Below are positions 27,822-37,881 of a DNA stretch of 64,000 nt, in pieces. The position numbers and the translations under genes were made by a program. Below the pieces are notes generated by a model that did no database searches, was not told the origin of the DNA, and was given only the letters and a program-made list of their open reading frames with translations. The DNA is from Phascolomyces articulosus (lineage: Eukaryota > Mucoromycota > Mucoromycetes > Mucorales > Lichtheimiaceae). Every line of letters starts with the position of its first letter. Positions within the stretch are counted from its first letter, which is position 1. The stretch is taken from contig JAIXMP010000027.1 in the NCBI GenBank assembly GCA_025677815.1, positions 310,001 through 374,000 of the forward strand, written 5' to 3'.

Positions 27822-28922
27822 TTATTCTTCTATAGAGGGTGGAGTCAGAGCACCACGCCAAAGTTCCTTGATCACTTTATGATTTATAATATGACGATCC
27901 ACAATACTTGGAACGTGGCACTGTCTTACATTTCCATACATGTGTCCTCCAAGACATTTTTGATGGATAATCAAATTGCCTGCAAATTTATGACCTGGAT
28001 AATGGGATAGTAAGAATACGTTAGATTTTTTTCTATGTTTTTGATTCTTTCTCTTTTTTTTTTTTAATGCTACCCAACTCCAACAAGAAATATATCATGT
28101 ACTTTTTTATATATTACCTCCAAAATGACTAACACCCCAAACTTCCACGCGACCTTTTTCTTGACCTTTCAAAAGACCTTGTTCACTCAAAACTTTTCGA
28201 AATTCCTCAACAAGCAAAGGTCCTAGCACACCACACCGTTTATCACGCATTGTATGTGTACACACCAACACCACAGTATCAATATCATCCAAATTTTCTT
28301 CATTATCAATACGGGGTAATTGAGTACACATTGGATTCCTCCATAATGCATCGAACAATGGCGTTATTTTCGAATCAAGGATTGAACCTGGATGAACCGC
28401 TGGGTATCGACGAAACTCGGGAAATACCAATATATCTGACGTAGGCCATTCTGTATTTGGTGAAGGTCGATCAATCACGGTGGTTAGCAATTCACCTTCT
28501 GATGATGCTGAAGGTCGTTCTTTTTGTGATCTTATCCATGTATTTTGTGCAGAGTTAATCCCCAATATCATACTGTCCTTAACTGTTTCTACTTTGGAAC
28601 GCATCCAGTCAGGTGCTTCTGGTCCAACACATGCTACCAAGTGGCGACCCGTTTTTGTTTTTTTCAGCTCTTCATGCATTTCAATTTTTTTACCAATGAC
28701 TTTAGGGATCGGGTGTTGTGAACAAGGAACAAATCCATTTTCGCTTGCTTCGCCATCAGGACAACATGGTTCGAATCGTGAAAAGGGAAATGGTTGGTTG
28801 TCAAATGGAATGGTGTTGTTTGTTATACTGCTTTTATATTGACGTGATATTAATGGGATACAGCATTGAAAAGAGAGTTTTGGATGCAAATTAAGTCTTG
28901 CTCTTGCCAAGGATTGTAACAT
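27822..28922 (-). CDS. AIM32: AIM32-like sucrase/ferredoxin-like protein (mitochondrial)
   Basis: Family of thioredoxin-fold, [2Fe-2S]-binding proteins related to yeast Aim32, a mitochondrial matrix/intermembrane redox protein. Two exons, 28118-28922 and 27822-27994, give 325 codons. The first about 35 residues (MLQSLARARLNLHPKLSFQ) look like a mitochondrial presequence. Then come FEPCCPDGEASENGFVPCS, GRHLVACVGPEAPDW, ILVFPEFRRYP, VVLVCTHTMRDKRCGVLGPL and, across the splice, VWGVSHFGGHKFAGNLIIH. The C-HTMRDKRCG and HFGGHKFAGN blocks are the family's ligand-binding signatures. The protein ends TPPSIEE. The splice phase G|GT is exact, so the model is secure. Confidence 0.93.
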
Positions 28923-30080
28923 GATTTAAATTTATAATTCTCGTTTTTTCTTCTTTTGATATAGAGGCAGGAAGTGTAAAGAAAAAATATCAAATTTCTG
29001 CAGATATTTATGTGCTTTGGCTCCGGCATGAAGTCCCCGCTTTTCAGTAACATTAATCCGATATGCCGCGCGCAGAAAAGTTCGATTTTTGTTCCTGAAA
29101 TAAAAAAAAATGTATTCAATGGTCATTGGCAATAGTTATTCTTTCTAAGAATGAGTTTTCTCGTTACAATTAATATAGAACTACAATACTGAAGGAAGAT
29201 ATAGCAGTTTAAATCACATTTCTTACATATTGACAGATGATTATGCGTCAATAATTTTGAGTGTTATAAAATGTATTTATACATTGATGCAGAGATAAAT
29301 GCCAACAAGTACCTTATTTCTGTCAACAGTTATTGCGCTAGGGTTACACCAGTCCATGGTGTTATTTATGTGGCTAGAAATTTGACTTTGAACCTAACTT
29401 TCTTTTATGAGAATAAAAGTCATTTATTTGCTTGGTTCTTTTACAAGAAATAGATTTATCCAAGACATATAACCATTCAAACTATGTTACTATATACATG
29501 TATTTGTATATTTATTACGTCTCCTAATATTTGCACTTCTTAATTTTTATAGAATTTGAGGCTCATTGCATATACCACAGAGGCAGGAAGAAAATTCAAA
29601 AAGGACTCTGTTCTCCTGGCTATTGTAGTCAACAAAATCACACCAGAAGTGGAAGGTTCTTTACAACAGTCAACCATATCATATTTATCTGAAGCGACTA
29701 TAAGTCATTCTTGAAGAAGAAAAGTTGTGTTGTACCAGCAGACATCATTGGAATAAAACAACAACGGCTGGAAACTCTAGCTGCAGTAGTATCGTTTTTT
29801 ACTGCCCAGAAGCGATCACTTATATTCCATCCTTTTAACAATGACCCAACAACCAAATCGCTATACAACTTGACGGGTGTTTTATTGGCTACGTTAAAAT
29901 TCCTGGTGCCAATCATATTAAATGTTAAGCAATAACCTTCGTCCAATAAAACGACGACTTCAGCTGCATTGTATTATATTACTTTACATGGTGGACCAAA
30001 AATCATTATAAAAATGATATGCTGTTTAATAGTGGATGATATATAAAATATTGCAAGTAATAAATGGAAATGATAAAGGG
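28923..30080. other. Intergenic with a possible decayed coding island (29540-29945)
   Basis: Upstream region of AIM32, then a patch less AT-rich than its surroundings. Protein-like readings exist on both strands: plus strand LRLIAYTTEAGRKFKKDSVL (29550-29712) and minus strand MDEGYCLTFNMIGTRNFNVA (29698-29946). Neither has partner exons or a family I know. It may be a relic of a mobile element. Confidence 0.35.
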
Positions 30081-31240
30081 GGAGTCTACTATAATAAATG
30101 ATGATGTTATGATAAGTTATATATATTTATTGACACGCGCCACAGGTAACAATAGGAGTTGGATGAGGTCCAGGCCGGAGGGATAAAACGTATCATGATG
30201 AACGGATGATTTGAATCTGTGGATGCATTACTTATCTCACAATAGAACATCTTGAACAATATGTAATAACCAGTGGACAAATGGGTATGAATTTTGACAC
30301 ATGCATAAATAAAGAAGAGTAACATTGAATCAGGAACAATAGAAGTATGATCGGATGAAAAAAAAAAGCCATGGAAAAGATTCGGCTGATGATGGAACCA
30401 ATGATAGGACAAGACAAGAGACAACACCAAGCAACGAACGCATAATATAGCATGGTAGCATGGATAATTTGTGGACACCACGTCATGGTAAAGAATTGTG
30501 TATGGATGGTACGAGGACGTGTCAAAGTATGGACCAGGTCAATCAATATAAAGCGTGTAGAAGAACAAAGATAAATCGCAATTTGAGAGGTCAAGCATGG
30601 ATGACTTAACCAAAATAATCCTGTTTCATGGATGAACAATGGATATAATAGACAAGGTAGCCTATATCAGGTAGCTTGGATGGTCAAAGAAGATGGATGA
30701 CGGACAACAACTTAGATGAAAAAAAATACGTAGTAAGTATTACCAGAAGGTAAAGATGTGATGCAAGAAAAAACACGACACGAAAAAAAAACGATAACGA
30801 AAAGAAACAAAAACAAAATAGATGATCAAACCAATGTGGATGAAAAAAGAACAAGAGAACTGTCACAGCATGGATAATCAAAGTAGATTGGTGTCACAAC
30901 AAAAAAAAGGTGCCCCAAGTACCACAAGTAGATGAATGACACGATGCTATATAACATCAAAAAGAAAGTAAATAGTATGGATGATCAGAGGGTGAACTTC
31001 CACAACATGGATGATAAAAAAAAGATGTGTATCAGGGGGAAAAAAGAACCACCTTAACAAGTGTTACAAGAAGACGATGGAAAGTACGAGCAGGAGCCAA
31101 AGTATTTATGATGTAAATTTCATCAACAGGACCAGAACTAGAGTGACACGTGGAACTTGAGCACAAGGACCAAAACCAGAGAGCCATGGATGGATGGAGA
31201 GGACACTCTTGCTTGTTGCTGGTTGGATGAATGATATAAA
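30080..31240 (+). repeat. Region studded with TGGATGA-like motifs, purine-rich on the plus strand
   Basis: About a dozen copies of TGGATGA, TGGATGG or CGGATGA are scattered at irregular spacing, many preceded by A or CA (around 30155, 30212, 30350, 30512, 30597, 30627, 30678, 30692, 30837, 30982, 31012, 31188, 31225). The stretch is purine-rich on the plus strand, in contrast to its AT-rich neighbours. Minus-strand frames here (TCATCCA repeats) change frame between copies, so the motif is not a protein repeat. Function unknown. Confidence 0.5.
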
Positions 31241-33540
31241 GTAGAGAGTGATAAAAAAAAATAAAGTAGAAGAAGAAGGTAGGATGATGATTTTTTGATA
31301 TTTGGGTGCTCTTCTTTGACCTTTTTTATATTGCGGGATTTGCTTCTTTTTTTTTTTTTTTTTTTTTGGCATCATGAAAAAATACAACGGAATATCAATT
31401 TTTATCGAAATAAGACGAAATGGGTCTTGTTTTAAAGCCAAGAACCTACTCTTTTTTTTGATATTTTTTTTCATTATGATTGCATGTATATGATTGTATT
31501 TGATGACATTGTCATAAAGTAATAAAATGTTTCTTTTTGGCACGAAAAAAATGATAATTTGACGGCATGATGATTACCACAGATGGAAGTTTAGTAGCAT
31601 TCGGTGGATATCTTTTAATAAAGAGTCATATTACACATTTTTATTGGAATGACTTACTTTTTTTTAAAAGAGTATACAGAATAAAACATTCTGGATACAT
31701 TGCATAATCAAATATGTTTTTTCATGTGTTCAAGTCCGACAAGAGGCACGGAAAAAAAAGTGATTTATATCATAATGATGGAAAAGATGTTTTTTTATTA
31801 AAAAAATAGGCATTGCACACAATCGAGCCAGTTTGTATATAGGCTTATTAGACCATCATGAATAAAATTTATAAGATTAGAATGAGAAGAATATGAACTT
31901 TCTGTAGATATACTTTTATTATTATTATCGTATGCAATAAGTGGGTGTTTCCGTTGATTAAAAAAACGCGTTATTATCAACTATTATTATTATTATTATT
32001 TTTTGAAAAATTCATGCTGATGTGGGTTCATCGTTGTCAGAAAATTAAAAAAGGAATGATGAAAAGAAATGTATGTCAAATGAGCAACTGCGTGCTCTGT
32101 TCTCATTTTCGTTGGATTAGAAATAATAAAGAAAGACTTGGAAAAAGAAGTTCTATTTGGTGGAGGATGGAATCTAGTGGAAAGATTTATCATATCACTA
32201 GGCCAGAAAAGCTGTTATTTATCATAGTAAAAAAATAAGGATAGAGCGTTGTCTAGATCAATCAAATTTAAATGGATCATACGCATTATGCTTATTTTCC
32301 GCTAATGGGGATAGCGTGGATAGAAACAGCGTCTCTAATATTTGGGTCCTTTTTTCCTTATTCCTATATAATTACAAGGAAAACCAAAAAAATAAACCTA
32401 AGCTATACATGGTAAAACATATTGAGGCATGATATGAGGAATACGTATATCATATGGAGCATGGGGTCTAGAATGGATCAACTTCATTTTGTATATAGCA
32501 GAAATAATTTAAATGCCTGTCACTCACACCACTATTATGCTTTGATATATCAATGTTGTCCCAAAAAGAAAATTGCTGTATATTTTTGTATTTTTATCAC
32601 ATCATTTTTATATTATAAAGATGTTTACACTATGAATTGAATTGTGGAATGAAAAATTGATAGATTAACATCTCTAGTAAAAGACTTGCACAACCATATT
32701 ACAGTGATATATTTTTTGTCAAACAAAGAAAGAGAAAAAAATGCTTTGACACTCGAAACAAAAGTTTTTACGCTACTCAAAATAGTACAAAACAACAGTT
32801 ACATGTACATACACACCCATAGTAACGAGGCACAATAATCATTCTCATGTTCTTTTTTTTATATAGCATAAATTACTTGCACTACAAAATCGAGGTTTTT
32901 TATTGGCTCCACTATATCGAAATATCATTGGGCGAAAATCCCCTGAGCATTGTAGGGTAGTCAGTTTTTTTTTCGAAAATCATATACATACCACATCTAA
33001 ATTTTCTTTTTAACAACATAACATGTCACCGAGCATATTTTTCTAAATCAAACGTATTATTTAAAAAAAATCCTAATTCGACGATCTCTATAAGATCATT
33101 GTAATGTTCATTTGTAATGGCACTAATTACCAATCTAAATTAACTCTGATGAGATTCATAATGTTGTCGTCGGTGATGTAAAGTTAACATATGCAGCCTT
33201 TTTAAATAACGTCATGGTCAAGCCATTTCTGTTAAGTAGCAAGTGCTTATTATATTATTACCAAATATCTCTTTTATATTAATAGTATAAAAAAAGGTAA
33301 AAGAGATTTTTCAAAGAAGCAACATCATTTTTATAATATGTCAGCATTATAGCTTACATTACAAAAGAGCATCTTTACCAGTTTATCAACTATCACCACT
33401 ATATTGGTACATGATCATTTTCATAAGTATAATAATGTTGCTCTAATAATACTATGATAGTAAACTATTATATTATATTTTGATAAAATAAAGTAAAATG
33501 ACTATATGCTATATCTTTCATATGTCATAGATATAACAGA
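31241..33540. other. Gene-poor AT-rich DNA
   Basis: Long T-run at about 31348-31369 and (ATT)n near 31985-32000. Open frames at 31945-32238 and 32422-32640 are K/R- or Y-rich without recognisable domains. No gene is supported. Confidence 0.5.
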
Positions 33541-33595
33541 TCGGATATGGACCATATCCGAATCCAATCCGAGCATTCGGATACGGATACGGATG
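33541..33595. repeat. Palindromic GGAT/ATCC block
   Basis: A perfect palindrome with arms TCGGATATGG (33541-33550) and CCATATCCGA (33552-33561) around a single A. It is followed by an imperfect inverted repeat, ATCCGAATCC then GGATACGGATACGGAT. It lies about 110-200 nt upstream of the relic ORF and is a candidate end or regulatory structure of that element. Confidence 0.6.
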
Positions 33596-33777
33596 ACAGA
33601 TGTACAGATATATGAAAAACAGTATATCGAACTGCACGTTTGAGCAGACTTATTTCACCGTGACAACAGATCCTTGGAAAAGCATGATCAATACAAAAGT
33701 ATCATTTCAATGTATGTTACATATGGATATGTCTATGTTATGTTCCCATTAATAGTAGTTATATTGATCAACACTGA

Positions 33778-35763
33778 CTTCTATAGTGATTCGTCAATAT
33801 TTGGAGGTTGCCCAGCAACCAAGTTTAGAAGATTTTTAAAAAAACACAAAAATGAGGTCGTTGCTTTGCTTAACCCTGGTGACGATATAAAAAACATTTG
33901 GTTGTCCCGATACGCCAATATTGCTAAAGAAAATAATAATAATAAATGTTTGCATTAATAAGTTGATAGATATTTTTAATGCCAATGCTAAGTATACATA
34001 TATATATACTTTTTAGGAATCGGGAAAACCTGATTTTGGTGAGCCAGCGTTACTGGCACTTACGGTAAGAATAAATTTTGGCACTATTGTCATAGCTACA
34101 GTTGCAATTACCATGCTCTAACCACCATGTTTGCTAGAAAATCCCCCTGGCAACCACCACCAAATCCGACTCCTCCACCACCCCTAAAACGCTATCAATA
34201 AGTAAGCACAGTACTCCAAAGAGCAGTGCATCAAAAGCATCCATCTCTACTTCAACCATCGAAGAGTTATTTGAAAAGCTTGATAGCAGAAAATGGACCT
34301 TGAGCACAGGCAAAGTAGTCGAAGAAACTATGAAATAGTTTGCCTTGACATGCAAGTACGAGCAGTAAGTACATCCAAATAAACAGACACGGTCATTGTA
34401 AATCACTATGCTCTGCATTTAACTCGCTCTTGCCTGTATATATTATAGTCCAGCCCATTCTTTGATCTTAGACGTTGACGATGACGTGTGGGTCAGGGAT
34501 GGTCACTTTACGGAGGAAGAAGTGGAGGGGATCAGTGGAGAACACTGCCTGGAGGATCCGGAGTTATCTCCAAATATAACAAAGTATCTCAATGGGTACC
34601 TTGAAAAGGTGAATAAATTATTGATGGCCAATATATAATAGGAAAGAATATGAGCACAAAATTAACCATATATAATTTCAGTATACCCACGAAACAATTT
34701 TTGAACAGGCAAAGCACGTTCCCTTCGACCCAAAGAAGGAACCAGACTTGTTCTTGATTCATCAAACAATGCTCAAAATCTTGAACCTCTTTGGCAGCAA
34801 CTACTTGCCCGTTACAAATAACAGTGAGTCTGAATTTGTTACAGAGAATCTGGAGACTCGTCCAAGAAGGATTCGACGAGAGTGACTTTTGTGTCAGAGG
34901 GTAATTATATCACCAATTCATTTTTATTACACGAGGAGAGGCTTGGAGGGGAAATAAATGGATTCCGTGGCAGTGAAGTGGAACGAATATATTTTGTTGG
35001 ATATGGATATCTTATATGCTCTTATGGATTGCTACAATGAAATATAGGGGAGAATAACTAGCGCGGCTTCTGCTGAGGCCAAGATGTGATTAGCTGGCGG
35101 GCTATGGGAAAACGCATTGGTTTGTTGATCAAATTCGCCGGCAATGAATTTGCCTGTGTTGGAGTGGATAAACAGCAGGGCAGTGCCATCACAAAAGAAC
35201 TTGTCAAGAGCAAGTTTGTATGCCCAAAGACATTACGCGATATGATTACAAAATTAGCCGACTTGCAACCCAAAAAAGTTTCTGAAATCGTGGCGGTTGG
35301 CTTTATATTCTCTGGTATGATGAACAGTCTCTTGTTGCCTGACAACTTTACCAAATATAAGTAATATATCTAATATGTAATGTTCTCCATTCCCTCTATC
35401 CCAGGTCTTCGCCTCAAATGCTATTTAATGACAATACCTAAAGGTAATAATGTTGCTCGTATGCACACTCTTGGTCCTCTTTCTTGCCTTGATTCCGTAT
35501 CAAATATTTCAGCCCGAATGGTTTCAATCCTGACCATTGTGCGGAGAGTTAGAGAAATATTAAAAATGACTTTGGAAACACTTGTCAAACAAGATGAAGT
35601 GTTCTTACCTTCCATAAAAAAACGATCTCGAAAAATGCCACTTGACTATGCTTACCATAAAGAAAGTTTCGTACGGCCTAAAAGAAGAAAAACACCAACT
35701 GACAACACGAATGACAATGGCACGACGAGCATTAGCAGCAATGACAACATCGATCAGCAGTAA
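33778..35763 (+). pseudogene. Multi-exon relic of a mucoralean repeated ORF family, broken
   Basis: Coding pieces with preserved introns run in order on the plus strand: FRRFLKKHKNEVVALLNPGD (about 33830), ESGKPDFGEPALLALT (34018-34062), a Ser/Thr-rich piece ending IEELFEKLDSRKWTLSTG (to 34338), KYEHPAHSLILDVDD (joined across the 34366/34450 splice), YTHETIFEQAKHVPFDP (34681 on), then KFAGNEFACVGVDKQQG, LRDMITKLADLQP and, after an exact splice 35316/35405, LRLKCYLMTIPKGN. Lesions are a TAG at 34336-34338, a one-base shift at 34844 and a frame break near 35083. From memory, the KWxLSTG...YEHPxHSxIxD pattern recurs in many hypothetical proteins of Mucorales; the D...E-x-x-K-like core suggested to me a nuclease-type fold, but that is inference. 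Function unknown. Confidence 0.65.
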
Positions 35764-36069
35764 GGCATTATTTGCCATTGTGGCGTATCTGACCATATAA
35801 ACATACATCAAAACGCCTTATTTTATGGAGTATGAAATAGCAGCAATTATTTATTTACTTCATGTTGCATGGATATTTCTTATTTAGTATTCCTTGTGTT
35901 GGTTACACCTGAAGATAACTTATATGTGAATAGACAACACCTCATTGTTTCAAGTTGTTTATCGTTATTTATTATTAGTATTCTTAACGCCTTCATTACC
36001 ACTATAGTATGCATTCTAATAATACCATCATCCGTCGTTACAATCATTATCATTGAAACATACACGGAC

Positions 36070-36090
36070 GTGTTGGCTGGAAGCCAACAC
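36070..36090. repeat. Short perfect hairpin
   Basis: Arms GTGTTGGCT and AGCCAACAC around a GGA loop, about 300 nt after the relic ORF. It may be a transcript-end hairpin or an end structure of a mobile element. Chance cannot be ruled out. Confidence 0.5.
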
Positions 36091-36269
36091 AATACTAAAC
36101 GGTCTGGATGACCATAACCATGGATTAGCGATTAATATAAATAGGACATGATTTTACAATTCAATAAACTGGATTGATCTTTTTGAGTCTCGTTGACTTA
36201 TTGTCTCTTTATTATTTGATTGATTGATTGAATATTTCACATTGGTACATGGCGGTCCCTTCTGCCTTA

Positions 36270-36545
36270 TCACTTACAACAAATCGCCGTATCGTATTTT
36301 TTTTCTCATGTATTACCTACCTTAATTTGTACTTTCGTCTCTTCTGACTATCATACCTGACAAACACACCTCATCTTACTTTTTTCATATATTACTTACC
36401 GTAATTTGTATCTTCGCCTTTTCTGACTTAACATACCCGACAAACATACCCCATCATATTTTTTTCTCGTGTATTATTTACCTACCATAATTTGCATCAT
36501 AGGCTCTTCCTGTATTATATATCAAAGACATACTTCGCCATATTT
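36270..36545. repeat. Degenerate tandem repeat, unit about 80 bp
   Basis: Three to four diverged copies in a row. Shared words are TATTACctACC (36311, 36390, 36472), TAATTTGTA/GCAT, CTTCTGACT and CATACCtGACAAACACACC. Spacings of 79 and 82 nt were counted between the TATTAC positions. No coding content. Confidence 0.7.
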
Positions 36546-36959
36546 TTTATATATTTCATATTTTTTATATAACAATGATACACACATAGAAAAACAATTA
36601 TGATATACACTACTTACATAGAATGCTGTTTCCACATATTGAAAATATCTTTATTGAAAAAGATTGTTAAGCGATATTAGCTAAGAAATAATTTTTATGA
36701 ATAGGGGAGGTGTGGTTCAATATTGTACCTTTGATGGACCAATAGTTGTTCTCTAGTTAAGGGGTTCAAAACAAGAGCTCCAAAAAACGATGATAGAAAA
36801 ATATTTTTGCCAATAGTACGTAATGGGGATAAAACTTCACTGTGAACAGTGATCCTACACTAGTATTTGTTCCAACAAACATTCAAGTCTTGTGAGGCAA
36901 TGTAATGAGTTCTTATCATGAGTGTCTTGTCTGATCTCACCCTATATATTGGTACTTGG

Positions 36960-37087
36960 TACTGGTTGTCTGAGGCTTCGTTCTTGCTAGTTGGTACATG
37001 GTGACTGGTTCATGGTACATACATAGTGAGTACTGATTGTCTGAGGCTTCGTTCTCGATGGTTGGTGGTTGATTCATGATGGTTTAG
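36960..37087. repeat. Direct tandem duplication, unit 71 bp
   Basis: Copy one starts at 36960 and copy two at 37031. The shared core is TCTGAGGCTTCGTTCT (36969 and 37040), followed by diverging TTGGTACATGG/TTGGTGGTTG text. Copy two is shorter. Confidence 0.7.
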
Positions 37088-37423
37088 TACTCAGGCATGA
37101 GCTGTTTATAACTGCTTTATTTGACACAGTATATCACGGGATCATACCAATAGATCCAGGATCTGTACCATGAGTGATTCATATTTGTACATTCCAAGTA
37201 TATACAGCGTTCTTTTTGGTAAAATTACTGAAGCAAATTTGGATCGAATGACTTTAGAAATAATAATAAAATATCAACAATAACTGGTACTTAATTGTAT
37301 CATTAATTACAACAATTAGTCAAATTGACAAATAATAAAAAAGGGATACTAGAAAAGATAAAGCCACGTCCGCTATCGATAAAGCAATAAAAGAAAAAAG
37401 AGATGAAGAATACATCTCATGAA

Positions 37424-37881
37424 AAACAAGACTCAAAACGATAAGCTGTATTCGACCACACCGTATAATAGACCCAATTATATATCTTCCGGCTACATCA
37501 AAAGAACGTCATCGGCTTATTAAATGGCGCATGCATTGCCTCCCATCATATCTACTTAAGTACTGTCGCTGTGGAGTCAATAAAGTAAACAGAGATCATT
37601 TCTCTAACTGCACTTAACTACAACCAAGATTCCGAGATTTAAATGAAGCTTTTGGAAAAATATCTAGCCTCTCAAACAATATGCAAGCCATCGACCATAT
37701 ATTGAACAAATTTACTCGATCTGAAGTAGGTCTTACACTTGGTAAATGGGATAAAGCATGACCAGAATTAATTCACATCATACGAGAGATCGATCACCTG
37801 AGTCATCCAGACGAAATATTTGATGAAGATAAACCAGACCCAGAAGAAGAACTAGAACAGCCAGCTACATACCACGAATAA
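37424..37881 (+). pseudogene. C-terminal tail of a LINE-type retrotransposon polyprotein, decayed
   Basis: One frame reads ISCIRPHRIIDPIIYLPATS, then KERHRLIKWRMHCLPSYLLK, then a zinc-knuckle-like YCRCGVNKVNRDHFSNC, a TAA, an RFRDLNEAFGKISSLSNN stretch, a TGA and an acidic end (PDEEELEQP-like) to 37881. The layout (IDPI...LPxTSxERxRLIxWRM.xLP, then a CxCG...HxxxC finger) is that of the end of reverse-transcriptase polyproteins of fungal LINEs. Two in-frame stops and absence of the upstream RT domain show it is a 5'-truncated dead copy. Confidence 0.6.

Noticed and set aside
28765..28785. GGTTCGAATC, like a tRNA T-arm
   Set aside because: It lies inside the AIM32 coding exon and has no matching D-arm, anticodon arm or acceptor stem.
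31725..31742. GTTCAAGTCC, like a tRNA T-arm
   Set aside because: Upstream 80 bases do not fold into a tRNA cloverleaf.
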